From Cristatella mucedo (taxonomy: Eukaryota > Bryozoa > Phylactolaemata > Cristatellidae), in NCBI GenBank assembly GCA_009760855.2, contig WPIO01000092.1, positions 124,001 through 188,000 on the forward strand: a stretch of 64,000 nucleotides of DNA. Direction: 5' to 3'. Position 1 is the first letter of the stretch. Each line of letters starts with the position of its first letter. The notes below the pieces were generated by a model that worked only from the letters and a program-made list of their open reading frames with translations, was not told where the DNA came from and made no database searches. Made by a program: the position numbers and the translations under genes. Below, in pieces: positions 32,437 through 44,569 of the stretch.

Positions 32437-35004
32437 TCACTCGATGCCTAGCCGGCGACACTTATTGCCACCGCGAAGATGCGCCGGCACAAGACGCAAG
32501 TAACCGCAGTGAGCAGCGCTGCCAAAGAAAATGGAGCCCGCGCGGTGACTCGTAGTTGAGCAGCCGCTACTGAGCGTAACTCGACTAAACTTGCGTAAGT
32601 TGAGAGGTAACGTAAGTTGATAGGTATAGTTGACTCGGGGTCGCGCAAAAGTTCTTCGAAAAAATACTCCGTAAAGATGTCGGCTACCGAAGCAAACGTT
32701 CAAATGGCAGGCACTCGGTGGAGATTGCGGAGCGGCGAAACTGCTTCGCCGCTAGCCGACACAAATTCGGCGACTCCGTGCGAATTTCGTTCGCTGGTTG
32801 GACAGAGACCAGACTTTCAGACTCTCGCCGTCTATTTTAACGAAGCGGTCGACATCCACGACTCGTCGCTCTGTCGCGAACCCGAAGCCGGCTACCGCAG
32901 GACGGGTGCGGGCCGCGAGGCCGGCAGGTCGGTAGATGGCGGCTGCAGGCGACGACAGCGCCATCTGCCGGGTCGCGTCGGCGGCCGCCAGGCCGCCTTT
33001 CCACCGGCGCTTCATCCGCGTCGCCCGTCGACATTGGCGCGACACACACACGATCGGATGGATGCCAGAGCGGCGGCGGCGGCCTAGCTCTCACACGCCG
33101 TCGGCTGCTCGTTCCACTCGGCGTTGCCAGGCAGCGCGTCGGGTCGAGTACCGCCGGCGCGCACCGACCTGGAGAGCTCTCTAGAGGAAAGAAAGGGGAA
33201 CTGCTGCTCAGTCCGCCGCCGCTGTCATGTTTTGCCGACGACGCGGCAGCAAATAAGCCGCTACTCTGCCCTTTGTTAGCCCCCGGGTTCGTCGATTTAA
33301 GCCTGTGGCCGGTGACCGACCGCACGTCGCGCTGCCGCGACCGTACGGCGGCCGAGCGAGAAAAGTTCGAATGCGAGAGGAGACGCCGCCTTTGTGGGGC
33401 GACACGTCACGGATTAATCTCAGCCGCCAGAGGACGCGTCGGGCGAGCGACGTCGTCGCCTGCGCAGCGGCGGAGCGAGCCGGCTGCGGCGGGAAAGCAA
33501 CGGCCCGCATACCCGGCGTCTCGCGTGCGCGCGACGCACTCTGTGGGAAAGAGCGCGCGAAAGGCTGGCCAATGCGATGGCGGCGGGCGAAGCGCGATGC
33601 GTCCTTAAGGCGCCCTCCCTCCACCCCGAGGCGCCTGGACGCTGCCGCGGTCGCAGTGACTCGGAAAACAAAAAGAGTGTATTGTGCTATTAGCGCAGCT
33701 CTCTGTCGCCTTGCCGCTACGAGCACTTGCTCTCTTGTGTCTTCCTATTTGTGCGGGCGCCGCTGCTTGCCCGCCGCTGGGCTAGAAGGACGCTCAGCAG
33801 CGCAGGTGCCGGGACCCAGAAGTCCACCGCCATTGTCCGACCTGCTGAGTGGCTATCGTACTCGACGGCGCTCACCGGCGTCGGCTTTTCGGTTCACCGC
33901 ACGCCACGCGGTATCATCGAACGCTTCGAAGTGGCCGTCGCGCAATGAGCCTCTTCTCATTGGCAGGACGCAGTGACCGCTGAGACGTGCGCAATCGCGT
34001 CTGAGACTCGGCTCGGCCTGCGCGCGGCCTTGGCCTCGGCAGCAAGCGCGCTTCCGGCTCCTCCATCTTGTGGGTGCGCTGGCCGAGAGTCGACTCGAGA
34101 GAGGGGGCGGTTTCGAATGCTTCGCAGAAAGCGACGCTCTTCGCTCGACTGCCGCGCCGCAGCGCCGCCGCCGGCCGCCGCCGCTTGGATTCTCGGTAGC
34201 GTGCACTCGAGGCGGCTTCCCTTGCTGGGAGTCTGCGGGTCTGGAAATCGGCTGGGAATCTGCGAACGTCGATTAGCGGCGCTCCCAGAAGGCGGCGAGT
34301 GAATAAGCGCGGGCTGGCCTTGCGCCGCCACACTCACCTTTGGTACACCCACAGGGTCGGCTGGGGCGGTCGATAAACCCAACTGCTTGGCTGGCAGACG
34401 TGCGATCCTAATGTCGGCCCGCGTGCCCTAATCGATTTCAAGCTGAGCACGCAGCTTGTCAATTGTTCTTGGCCGACTGCCGAAGAAGCTTTTTCGGAGC
34501 GATTCTGGCCTTTCGGACGGTTGCGCCGAGCAACGGTCGAGCGCCGCTACCCATCTCGCCGGCGTTGGGAAAAGATGGCGCCTGTGCAGGACAAGCGGGT
34601 CCGACCCATACTCATTAGACACGCTGGCTGCCCTCGGTCGTCCGTCTTTACGCAACCGTGCGAGATTTTTCCTAGTCCTTTCGCGTTACGGCGCTTTCAG
34701 TTCTACGCCGGAACGTTGCGGAGCACCGGCCCGTACTGACTCCGTGAGCTTTATTTTAAGACGCTTTCCTAATGGTTTCGCCAAAGAAGATCACAAACGA
34801 GTGAAGAAGAAGTGTAAGCGGCAATTTTTCAATCAAAATACAAAAGTCTCGATGAAAAATCACAGCAATAAGTACGCAGGCGAAAGACAAAGCAAACAGT
34901 CGTCGGATGCTATCGAACTCGACGCTGTTTCTAGAGGCCTCTAGACGCTGGCACTTCGTGGCAGTCAGAAATGGCAGCCATTTAAATGAGAACCCGTGGG
35001 GCAC

Positions 35005-35042
35005 TCGAGGACCTCGGCTGGAAAACCAGCTGAGGTCGTCGA
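35005..35042. repeat. hairpin with AAAA loop
   Basis: GACCTCGGCTGG (35010-35021) and CCAGCTGAGGTC (35026-35037) pair over 12 positions with one G-T pair; TCGA on both sides extends the stem after one mismatch. Confidence 0.85.
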
Positions 35043-35463
35043 AGTCCCTTCACGGACGCTAGCATCACTGATGCCGTCGTCGCCTCGATGGTCATGCGCT
35101 GCGTTTACTTACTATTGAACCTTCTACACTGTTCCAGCACCTCCTAATAGTTTCTGGAACCTTCTGGAATTTGATCGATAATCGTCATTTGAATCTCCTC
35201 TTTTCTTACACACCGACAGTCGCGGAATGCACGCGTTCGATGGGGGTAGATTGTTTGCTGCGTTACAGCACTCTTGACCACCGCTATCATGGCAAAATGC
35301 AAATCCATTCGTAGAAGTTCTGTTGTGTGGGTCTCAGGTTCGAATCCTGATGGTGTAAGATTTTTTCAAGTCATTTGTCGCCAACCGTAGCAGAGATAGC
35401 CAGAAAATAGGGCCAGAACTTGACAGCTCCAAACACTCAATGCTTTTCAAGAAAAGGAAGTAC

Positions 35464-35525
35464 TCAGTGGCGGATCAAGGAGGCAAGGGGGCATTTGCCC
35501 CCTCCCCCAAAGCGGGGCAGCGACC
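35464..35525 (+). mobile_element. possible hAT-like DNA transposon terminus
   Basis: CAGTGGCGGATCAAGGAGGC followed by GGGGGCATTTGCCCCCTCCC resembles the ends (CAGTGGCGGATC...) of many animal hAT-type DNA elements as I recall them. No matching inverted terminus and no transposase frame were found nearby, so it may be a solo end or remnant. Confidence 0.4.
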
Positions 35526-36490
35526 TGGGCGGCCGCCTATTCGTGCGCTCCCCCCTCACCGACCGTCACCAAGGACGTGAATGAGGTATTAGTTTCACTC
35601 GCTGAGCAACTATCGAGTTAGTGTCGCATAGACAGTATTATTTTTTCGCGATCATATTTCATTACTTGCGACTATATCCTCCTCCCCTCCTACGTGAACA
35701 TGTTCCGGTTTGTTGCTCCCACATACAAATTTGGCAGATCTTGCTCCCGCCCGAGGAAAACCGCGGCTCCGCCAACCAATTTGGGAGCACTTGCTCCGCT
35801 CGCGGAAGATTATTGCTTAACTCGCATCCTTTATGCTGCAAGCCAAAATTGCGACCGTCAGACCAACTATCCGTCAGCCCAGACTTACTAGGTTTTTGCT
35901 AGGTGCCGTTCCTGTGAACTCGTGGGTTCATGAAGTTGTCGGCTGAATGGATACGTCGTAGGAAAAAGACCAAACGCGTTGCCCGGCGAGAGCCTGAGCT
36001 GTTTTCTCGGTGAATACCGCTCTAGCGACACAGCTGGCCTCCTTGTGCACGCACTTGCATGATCTAATCGTGGCCGTGCATTGGGGTGCACGGAACCTTA
36101 CGCAACGGGGGACTCGGTCCCCGTGCCCACTCTCTCGGCTAACATTCGCAGTCTTCATTTTTGATTTAGAAAAACCCCCTGCTATCGAAATTCAAGACAG
36201 CAGCCCGGACGGCCTTGATCGTTAGAAGATTACATAAAGACTACATCAGGTGAGGGGCAGCGCTCTGATCTTGCCCATCACGTGCACTAGTTTTGCTCGA
36301 CGACGAGCTCATCGGTGATTGAGCGCTGCCCAAACTCATTGGGTGTTCGCTTGCAAATTTCTGCGTGATAAAAAAAGTACCCAGCGGCCCAACCCGTCTG
36401 CGAAGCAGGACCACTCTATTGAAAACGCGATGTAAGCGCCAGAATGGCACCCGGTCTAACAAAGGGGCGACGAGCGAAACCTACAACTTT
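35526..36490. other. unannotated stretch
   Basis: An imperfect duplication at 35720-35810 repeats ACCAATTTGGGAGCACTTGC-like words. No gene recognised. Confidence 0.3.
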
Positions 36491-36491
36491 G

Positions 36492-36640
36492 GCGCGCTAG
36501 TTGGGCCCAGCGGTTGAGGTGCTCGCCCCGACCAAGGTCTTGCCGAGGTCGTGGGCTTCAGCCCCGTGGCATATGTGAAGCGCCTGAGTAGAGGCTAAGT
36601 TATCCTATGGCGCTATACAAATTAATCATATTAATTATTA
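36492..36640 (+). mobile_element. SINE S2 copy
   Basis: Head GTTGGGCCCAGCGGTTGAGG, GCTCGCCCCGACCAAGGTC, a damaged B box (GGCTTCAGCCC), body GGCATATGTGAAGCGCCTGA, tail AGAGGCTAAGTTATCC and end GGCGCTATACAAATTAATC. More diverged than the 5.4-kb copy. Confidence 0.8.
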
Positions 36641-36689
36641 ATAAACAATATTTCTAACTACAAAGCAGATTACAATCATACTTGTAATT

Positions 36690-37170
36690 CAATTGCATAC
36701 AAGCCCGCCACGGCTTGGCTCCTTCATACCTAGCTGAACTGCTGCAACAGTTTCAAACTACTCTTGCTCTTAGGTTCTGTATGGACAATAAATTAGCTAT
36801 TCCATTCCTCCGCTTGAAGACCGCTGGCGAAAGAAGCTTTTGCTCTGCAGGTCATACATAGACTGTGGCACTTACTTCCACAATTATTACTCAACGACAA
36901 CTACTCCCTTGCTGTCGACTATGGCACATGCTTTCCAGCCGTCCCGACCTGCGACTTCCTGACCTGAGTCAGGAGAGCAGTTGAGGTAGAAAGTAGCTTG
37001 GAAGTAGCAGCTCGGAATTGCTAAGCTTCTCATTTTCTCTTTGTTGCGCGAGATGAAGTCTGGTGGCTACCAAATGCATTCCGAAACCCGATTAGGCTGT
37101 GAGTGCGCTATACAAAACTCTCCTGAGTAATACCCACATGGCCTTTTTGGAGTTACAGACGGAGATATAT
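36690..37170 (+). mobile_element. LINE-B 3' part with an internal inverted segment
   Basis: Carries the PATAWLLHT-like/SYLAELLQQFQ block (about 36702-36765), the TTCCTCCGCTTGAAGACCGC segment and the end (GTTACAGACGGAGATATATG). Between about 36950 and 37020 a piece reads in reverse (AGTCAGGAGAGCAGTTGAGG; GAAGTAGCAGCTCGGAATTG), the complement of sequence that should stand there in forward orientation. Confidence 0.75.
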
Positions 37171-37184
37171 GCATAGGAGTACAT

Positions 37185-37510
37185 ACATATTAAGTGAACC
37201 AAGCCTCTATCTAGGTGCTTCACCACTCCCTGCAAGAGAAGTAATTTCCAAGATTCGATGACAAGCAAGGGGCTTTTAAAGCGTGCAAAACCACACACGT
37301 ATTGTACTCAGACTAGCATGAAAAAGCACGCAAGAAGACAGTCACTGCCACCGGTTAGTATGAACTCTCAGTAGTTGCATGCAATGAGTCATGTATGCGT
37401 AGGTAAGCACACACGTCACATGGGATCGAAATGGACAAGTTCAATGATGGAAATGGAAAATGGAAAGCTGAGCGGAACAGGTGCGTCTTTGGCTGAGACC
37501 TTCGTGAATG
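37185..37510 (-). mobile_element. diverged LINE-A-like 3' fragment
   Basis: Reversed hairpin-like CAAGCCTCTATCTAGGTGCTT near 37200 is followed by a region whose minus frame ends with KTHLFRSAF, the block found just before the stop of LINE-A ORF2. Otherwise poorly conserved. Confidence 0.45.
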
Positions 37511-38975
37511 GCCACTGGTGATTGCAATAGCCACTTTGACGCAATGCGTTGCTGCAACATCGGCTGGATCTAACTTCGCTGAGCACGCCAAAAGAGTATC
37601 CACGCATCTTGAAAAAAGCTGATCAGCTGTGCGCTCCTTGTACGCTGAGCCCACAACCTCGGGTCAAGCCAAAGGTGAGAGTGTCAGATGGGCAGTGAGT
37701 CAACAATTAGTCCCCCACCACGAGCTTCGCGAGCTGCTCTTTGTTGTCGGACATTGTATCACAAATTGTATAATGACACTAAACTTCCAAGCGGCACTGC
37801 GGCACATTCCTGGGCAAACCATGCCAGGAATGTGCTAAATTGTCACCGATTTCATGTCGCTGGCACCGTAGTAGCTGGCTTTGAAGTAGGATATTGCAAA
37901 GAGCGAGTATAGGGCCTCTAGTACTGAGAGTCTTTCGTACAAAGCACGGCTCTCTGCTAGAGTGCTAGCCCCAGCACGCGATCAGCTAGCTCCTCGAAGG
38001 ACGTGACCGGCTAGCCAGCCCCTCGACGCTCAGCTTACGTCGTAGAACTAAGGTATGGCGACTACACCAGAGCACGAAAGCGTGCGTCACAAATGCTCGT
38101 ACCTCAATAAGTAGTCCGCGTCACTCAAACAGAGCTGTGCATTCCACAGTCACAGAAGAGCTAAATGAACGCAGGATGAGTGGTACAGTACAACTCAATC
38201 TAAACCATGTGACTGGTTGAATTATTATCTCAGCGTTTCATTAATGACTAGATGCTGTATAATGATGGCAAAGCCTAATATAACAACAAATAATGAGAAA
38301 AAGTTAATACAGACAATAGATTTGAAGACAGATATATAAACGGGCCTTGAAGACAGAGATACAAATGATAAACGCCGTCTTATTCACAGCAAGCTATCAC
38401 TATGACCCTGTGCAAAATGATGATAATAATATTGCATCCTTTGTGTAATGCTCAAAAAGAACTTAATATTCAACCAGTCACTTTACATCTCTCAAGAAGC
38501 CGTTGGTGTAACGTAAGACATGGCGCTGAAAGTGGATCAATAATTAGTTAGAGGTTAGTGGCATGCACGGTATCGAGCTTGCAAAAGTAAGAAAGTCTAT
38601 ACCGTTCCAAATCGAGATCGATCGTTAACTACTTCGGCGATATCTACCAGCCACCATAAATTTAAGTAATTCACTGCTTGTATATATGAGCAGTATGATT
38701 ATAAATACCTCACGATTAAAAACCCTCCTAATATTAATACTACACTATCCAACTGCAAGAAACGTAAACTCAGCCGACTACGATTGGCCTAGTTGTTATC
38801 AGATGCCCTTACCAACAGTTCTTACTTCCGGTTTCGTGATACAACCAAGGCGAAATATAATATGGAAAAAATATGTCCATATTTTAAATCTGCCTCGCGT
38901 GGCTTGTATAACTTGCAATCCATCATTTATGGCTGCGATACCACCATTCTCTATCATGGGGTCCTATGGCCGCGG
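37510..38975. other. unannotated stretch with a trace of LINE-A
   Basis: About 38430-38620 has GAACTTAATATTCAACCAGTC, CACTTTACATCTCTC and GTTAGTGGCATGCACGGTATC words that resemble a decayed reversed LINE-A UTR. Nothing else recognised. Confidence 0.35.
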
Positions 38976-38979
38976 CTGG

Positions 38980-39070
38980 TAATAATAATAATAATACTGC
39001 ACTTGATAAAGCGCCCTCAGAGAACTCAATCTCTCTCTAGGCGCTTTACATCTGCTGCAAAGGGAGGGGG
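38980..39070 (-). mobile_element. LINE-A 3'-terminal fragment
   Basis: AATAATAATAATAATACTGC, the reversed tail CTTGATAAAGCGCCCTCAG and TCTCTCTAGGCGCTTTAC, then the copy ends at GCAAAGGGA. Very little divergence, so the insertion is young but only about 90 bases long. Confidence 0.85.
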
Positions 39071-39214
39071 CCATTTTATTTTCAATGGTATGAGCTCGGT
39101 CAACTACTTGAAATACCTATTCCACTACATTATTTACAAAAGAGAATGAATGCTCGCCAAATTGAATAGATTACTAGAAAATATCTTAAGCTGGTGTGCA
39201 GCAGCACTTGATTT

Positions 39215-39448
39215 GGTGCTTATAGTTGCTGCAAATACGGCTACTGCACCCGGACAGACGGGGGGGGGCGCAAACACAACGCTCGTAACGGGGCTAGTCT
39301 CAGCCGACGCGCGACAAATACTGGTGATGCTCTGAACTTTGTATCATGCTAGCGACTTGTTGGAGCAGCACCGATGCACGCAGGTATGCCGGCAGTAGCG
39401 AAACACAGTTTCGACGAACAGTGCCCATACCTTAACATCTTTAGGTCC
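39215..39448 (-). repeat. repeat D copy
   Basis: CGACGCGCGACAAATACTGG, GCTAGCGACTTGTTGGAGC, GATGCACGCAGGTATGCCGG and AGTGCCCATACCTTAACATC are reversed counterparts of the other D copies. A nine-G run interrupts it at about 39260. Confidence 0.55.
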
Positions 39449-39456
39449 TTATACAT

Positions 39457-40325
39457 AATAATGATAATAATAATAAGAAATTGGTATAATACCCTCAGAT
39501 AACTCAATCTCTTTCTAGGCACTTTGCATATGCTGTAGTATTCAGTTGTAGCATGCTCAATGTCCACAAGCGTGACATGGTTAGAGTTTACATGCGCGGG
39601 TCACTATGCAAATATGGTTATTGGCAGCATGCACAATGTCAGCGAAGATAAACACGCAAATGACAAGTCACATGGACCCACTAAATGCTGCGATAGATAG
39701 ATGCGTTCAGCCTCTTTTTAAATGCCATCGTGTTAGGGGGGTGTCATAACATCCGCCCAGATTGAGTTACAGGCTATGATAGCCTTTACCTAAGGGTGCT
39801 GGTTCCAAAGGATTCGAGACTCGTAAGAGGAAGTATAGCTAAACGATTTGATTCAGAAAAGTGGGTAAGAAAATGACTAGCCTGGTAGGGAGTAGGTCTG
39901 ATAAGTAGGCTGGGTCAAAAAATGAAGGGACCTAAAAGTGAGTAATAGAACCTTAAAGTGGACGCGCTGCTTGGCTGGAAGTCAGTGCAGGTCGGCGCTA
40001 AGTGGTGTGATGCGGCCGCTGCGACGCTCACGGCAGACAAGTCTAGCTGCAGAGTTTTGCACCAGCTTAAGCGCCCGATTGCACATGCCGGTAGGCCTGC
40101 AAGCAGTAAGTTACAGAGGTCAAGACGGGATGTCACAAATGCATGGACCAACTTAGATGTGGTACCCTTGTCTAAGCAAACCCGAATTTTAGCAATGTTG
40201 TGTTGCCGGAAGTAGGCAGACTTTACTACTGTGGAGCCGATACGGTCGTCTTATGAATGGTCACTTTGAAACGTGAAATCTAGATTTCGTTCAGATTGAA
40301 CAGGAGATATGCTGGCAGAGCAGAT
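39457..40325 (-). mobile_element. LINE-A copy, diverged
   Basis: On the minus strand the frame 39915-40151 begins VHAFVTSRLDLCNLLLAGLP and a frameshift separates it from the following PLLADLH block. The UTR shows GTGACATGGTTAGAGTTTAC. The copy ends upstream near 40325 in the CATATCTCCTGTTCAATCTG segment. Confidence 0.8.
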
Positions 40326-41052
40326 TTATACATATAACGTGGACAATTTTATTTGAAACCAATGGAGAGGGTTACAGGCATTCTGCAAAGTCCACGACGT
40401 ACACCAAATCAGCTCAAATACCAATCCCGAATCCGGAATACCAACTGACTGTCTATTGCATAACATCGGCTTCTATGTAACTTCGGCCTTATATTATCCC
40501 ATAATCTGTTCATAGCAGTTAAGATTCAGTAAACGCGAATAGTGAGTATCGGTCGCAATCTGGCTGATTTAATTCGCCGTCGGTTCACGCTTCGTCCTTG
40601 GCGAATGGCACAGCCACAACTCCACGCGCGAGAGTACGAAATCTCAAATCCGCTCAATCCGCTTAAGACGAGGCGGAGCGCTTTCTAGAGCTTTGCAACA
40701 TTGCATATCGGTCTTACCAAAACCTTCTACAACATGTAATTTTTAAGGAACAATGAAGACGGCGACTCACCTTACATGAAGGACGTCCACTTTGTTGACG
40801 GCAAAGGTCAAGAAGATCACGCAGCCAGTTTGATGTTCGATGTCGACCTTTTTAAGGCCAAACGAGAAGTACGAATTGTGTTTGGCTACTAACGCTGCAG
40901 TTTGCTTGAGTGGTTCAATTCTAGGCAGAAAAGATATGAATCACTTTCGTTATTATACTTGTATTAATTTAGTGTCAGATCTCTAAAGCACAGACTGAAA
41001 TGCATACATTTGACGAAATGTGGATCCATTAGCGCACATAGTGACAGCAGCC

Positions 41053-41091
<39 letters not shown>

Positions 41092-41988
41092 TCGTAGGTC
41101 AGAAAATTGCTAACATCAAAATTATTTGTATCAGTTGCACAATGAAATCATTTTGACTTTTTGATAATATTCATTGAGCATTCTATAAGTTGACCAATTT
41201 TCATGCATATATTTCAAGTCCTAGTTGCATGTTGCTTATCGCTAAGAACGGTACTTTGCAGTTCGTCATTCGCGGGATCCAGGATTAATGTAGCAGTTCG
41301 TGATTATTAACCTTGCTTATTTACATCGGAGAATAAAGTTAGCTCCCCGACATCCGATTTCACGAAGCGGTAGGGCCGCGGCAGAGACGTTGCAGCGTTC
41401 AGAACGAAAGAATAAAACTTCTAGTCGTGCTGCAGCATCCGAGTTTTATTCGAGTTCAAATTCTAAGTAACTTTCCAAGTTCGGCAATAGATCGAGGCGC
41501 AACATTCGAGACATAGGGTTTTGGTGCTCAATGAAAGAGCTTAGCCCGTGGTCAGTACCCCGAAACGTCGTAAGAGAATGAAAGAGGCAAGCAGTTATAG
41601 CTTTTGGTGCCAAGTATAAGAAAGGTCGAAGAACTTGATTGTGACTACTACCAGATGGACTGAAATTTCTTATGAGAAAGGTAAAAATTAAGAAATAAAC
41701 TAGCAAGCTGTTGGCCTTGACATGACTGTCTGCAGAGGACATGACAGTGACGATTGGGCAGCGAACTGACGAAGGAAGCCTGCAATTACGATTTGTAATT
41801 TATTTTGAGGATGCACAAAGCCGAGACATGCTATGAAGAACCTTAAGCGAATAAGAGTAAGAGCGACGCTAACGATTAGGCTACCGATAAACCGGTGGCT
41901 TGGGCTCAAAGTAAACAAATGACAATGTAATTAAATGTGTTGAGTAACCACGATGGGCTAACCAATTGCAGACGATTAAGGGCACAGG
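40326..41988. other. unannotated stretch
   Basis: Includes a TA microsatellite at 41055-41087. Minus-strand frames at 41446-41742 and 41700-41918 have no domain. No repeats recognised. Confidence 0.35.
41055..41087. repeat. (TA)n microsatellite
   Basis: Sixteen uninterrupted TA units. Confidence 0.95.
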
Positions 41989-41989
41989 G

Positions 41990-42083
41990 CGAGAGTCCTT
42001 TCAACTCGTGAAAAGTGCCCAGAAAGAGATTCGGTTCTCTTACGGTGCTATGCAAATTTGTTGTGATTATTATCGTTATTATT
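41990..42083 (+). mobile_element. LINE-A 3'-terminal fragment
   Basis: AAAAGTGCCCAGAAAGAGATTC, GGTTCTCTTACGGTGCTATGC and a TTATTATCGTTATTATT tail. Confidence 0.65.
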
Positions 42084-42104
42084 GGCTGATATACAGAGAC
42101 GCGG

Positions 42105-42518
42105 AGTAAGAGCAAGTTGATTGTGGGCGGAACCATTCGATAGCTGTCCCATTCCTCCGCTTAAAGACAGTTGGCGACAGAAGCTTTAGCTCTGCAGGTC
42201 CTAGACTGTGGAACTCGCTTCCACAATTCTTACGCAACGACATCTACTCTCCAACTGCCGACTATGGCACATCTTTTTCAGCGGTCCTGAACTGCTACTT
42301 CTATGCTACTCACTACCTCAACTGCTCTCCTGACTCTGCTATGCTTCCCACTTTCTCTCTGTTGCGTGAGACGAAGTCTGTTGGGTACCGAATGCGTACC
42401 GAAAGCCGCTTAGGCTGTGAGTGCGCTATGCAAAACTCTTCTGCGTAACACCCACATAGTCTTTATGACTTTGTGGAGTTACAGACGGAGATACATTACA
42501 TTACATTACATATCTGAT
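42105..42518 (+). mobile_element. LINE-B 3' region with intact tail
   Basis: From CATTCCTCCGCTTAAAGAC through AGCTCTGCAGGTCCTAGACTG, CTACTTCTATGCTACTCAC and GAGACGAAGTCTGTTGGGTA to the terminal ATACATTACATTACATTACA. The longest LINE-B end in the window and close to the 60-kb copy. Confidence 0.9.
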
Positions 42519-42714
42519 AGCAAACCGACTGGATATGTGCTTATAGGCAGATCATGCGAGCCTCATGAAACGAAACAGCGAGACGCATAAGTGGTGCGCA
42601 AGTGCAAGCTGGGCCTCCATCACATTGAAGGCTGAACGTGCAAAATGGATCAAACTATATACCACGAAATACAACTAACTACCACGAAATCCATTTGAAT
42701 ACCCTCAACGATAT

Positions 42715-44160
42715 ATAAATTTTAATGGATGCTTGAAAGCGGTCCAATGCAAGGACCTACTTAGGAATGCAGACATGGGTAGAGTATCCCTGCTTATTTT
42801 TCTCGATCATTCGGCAGCTTTTGATACTATCGATCACCCAGCTCTTCTTGAGCGCCTCTCATCTCGCTGGGCATCACTGGCACTGCATTGCCAAGGTTCA
42901 GGTCCTATCTCAGTGGGAGACTCTAGAGTACTAATGTGAATGGACAAAGATCATCAGAGGTACCTCTAAAATATGGGGTACCTCAGGAATGTGTGCTTGG
43001 TCCCGTTCTCTTCGCGGTTTATACTCCCCTCTCGGTCGATGCGATTGCCAAGCACATTCTAGGCTTTCGCTTCTATGCAGATGACACTCAATTGTACCTT
43101 TGATTTGATCCCTCCCAGCCCTTCCAAAGCGTCGAATTCTCTCAACTACCTTGCTGCATGTATTAATGATATCTGCACATGGATGACAGCAAATTTTCTT
43201 GAAGTGAATGATGATAAAACTAACTTACTAGTTATGGGAAAACCAAGTGTGATTCAGATATTGGAAAGGCTGACACTCAAAATCGGCTCTGCAAGCATAC
43301 CTCCTGTTCAATCTGTACGAAATCTACCCGTCATGTTCCAAATTAACCTTTCAATAAAAGATCACTTCAACTCCACGATCAAATCTGCCTATTTGTAGCT
43401 ACACAATGTTGCTAAAAGTCGGGCTTGTTTAGACTGGGATGCCACATCTAAATTAGTCTAAGCATTTGTGAGATCCCGTCTTGACGTCTGTAATTCACTG
43501 CTTGCTAGTCTACCGGCTTGTGCACGCAGGCCCTTACAGCTGGTGCAAAACTCTGGAGCTAGGCTTGTCTGTCGTGAGAGTCGCAGTTGCCAAATCACAC
43601 CACTTCTTGCCGACCTGCACTGACTATCAGTCAGGAAACGCATCGAATCCAAGGTTTTTTCACTTAATTTCAGGTCCTTTCATTCTTCGGCTCGAGCCTA
43701 CTTATCAGATATACTCCCCACCTGGCTCAACATCGTACCATCGGCTTCTGTGAATTTAACTATTTTGCCATGCCTCTTACAAATCTCAAATCCTTTGGAG
43801 ACCAAGCCTTTAGTACGTATGCTCCCAAAGTTTAGAACTCACTCTCGACTGGCGTCACGACATCCCCTGACTTTTCCACATTGAAAAAAAAACAAAAACG
43901 CATCTATTTGTAACAGTATTTAGTGGGTTCCTGTGATTAGTCCTTTACGTGCTTATGCGTACTGAAACTGTGCATGCTGCCACTAACCATACTTGCATGC
44001 TGACCGTGTGCATGTCACCCCTAACTACGTTATTCTTGTTGTTCATCGAGCATGCTACCACTAGCCATTTGATATTGCTTCCTTTGCAGTAAATGCAAAG
44101 TGCCTGGAAAGAGATTGAGTTCTCTGAAAATGCTATATAAAATGCATTACTATAATATTG
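42715..44160 (+). mobile_element. LINE-A copy, longest; reverse-transcriptase core to 3' end
   Basis: The only LINE-A copy here with polymerase motifs. Readable blocks are SLLIFLDHSAAFDTIDHPAL (about 42790-42850), a GVPQECVLGPVLFAVYTPL segment (about 42980-43035), FYADDTQLYL at 43072-43101, NFLEVNDDKTNLLVMGKPS (about 43192-43250), then the C-terminal blocks (NSLLASLPAC, PLLADLH, FHSSA) and the UTR ending GAGATTGAGTTCTCTGAAAA. The catalytic Asp pair (ADD) is preserved but the frame is broken at about 42940, 43101 and 43396 and several more places. It stops about 50 bases before exon 1 of the CNB gene. The N-terminal endonuclease is absent. Confidence 0.88.
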
Positions 44161-44255
44161 TTATTAAAATGAATGCACGGTTTCTTTATATCAATTTCCC
44201 CTACAGCGTGATTTCCCGCACGCAATGCTAAAACGTCCATCCGGTTACACCGTAG

Positions 44256-44493
44256 ATGCGAATGTCAGAGGAGTCAAAGAGAATATTGACAGCACCGAGG
44301 TGGGCACGAACAGAGACTGACATCCTGCACCTTGAAATTGTGTTAAGGACAATAAAGGACTATGCTTCATATCCTGTGTCAACTCAGAGACAGATAGCTG
44401 AAGTTGGCCAATACGTGAAGTACGAGGCAAGACGAATCATTGTACGCCAAGGTCATCCGGCGTGGAACTTCTATTTTATCCTTTCTGGAGCCG
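44256..44493 (+). CDS. cyclic-nucleotide-binding protein, exon 1 of 3 seen
   Basis: Encodes the start of a CNB fold. Visible are TAPRWARTETDILHLEIVL, an N-terminal helix with a KDYASYPVSTQRQIAEVG stretch, YVKYEARRIIVRQGHPA (strands 1-2 with the conserved RQG turn) and FYFILSG (strand 3). The exon ends one base into a codon at CCG, with GTGAGTG as donor. Start is uncertain: an in-frame TAG ends at 44255, so either translation begins at the ATGs 44256 or 44262, or the TAG is the AG of an acceptor at 44255. A better pyrimidine-rich acceptor (TTTCCCCTACAG, ending 44206) would lead through a stop at 44229 in this frame, so it could only precede untranslated sequence. The upstream pattern (PRWART, YP..QRQ, YEARRIIVRQGH) reminds me of CNBD2-like proteins. 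Confidence 0.8.
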
Positions 44494-44569
44494 GTGAGTG
44501 CAAAATTAAATTATTAAGACTTTCGACATAACACTCTTAGCATTTCATTACGCTGTGAGAGTTAGGTTT

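Larger units (their letters stand above)
32093..35462. other. CpG-dense block, right part; no supported gene
   Basis: CG-dense to about 34.9 kb. An 18-G run lies at 32419-32436. Frames such as 32617-33087 (156 codons), 33305-33976 and 34456-34944 show no domain and overlap equally long frames on the other strand. A hairpin lies at 35005-35042. A tRNA-B-box-like AGGTTCGAATCCTG at 35337-35350 is isolated. Confidence 0.45.

Noticed and set aside
32617-33087. 156-codon frame as an exon
   Set aside because: Residues resemble no family I know, and opposite-strand frames of equal length overlap it.
35325-35370. Isolated GGTTCGAATCC as another SINE S1
   Set aside because: No S1 body or tail follows and the upstream A-box region is not convincing.
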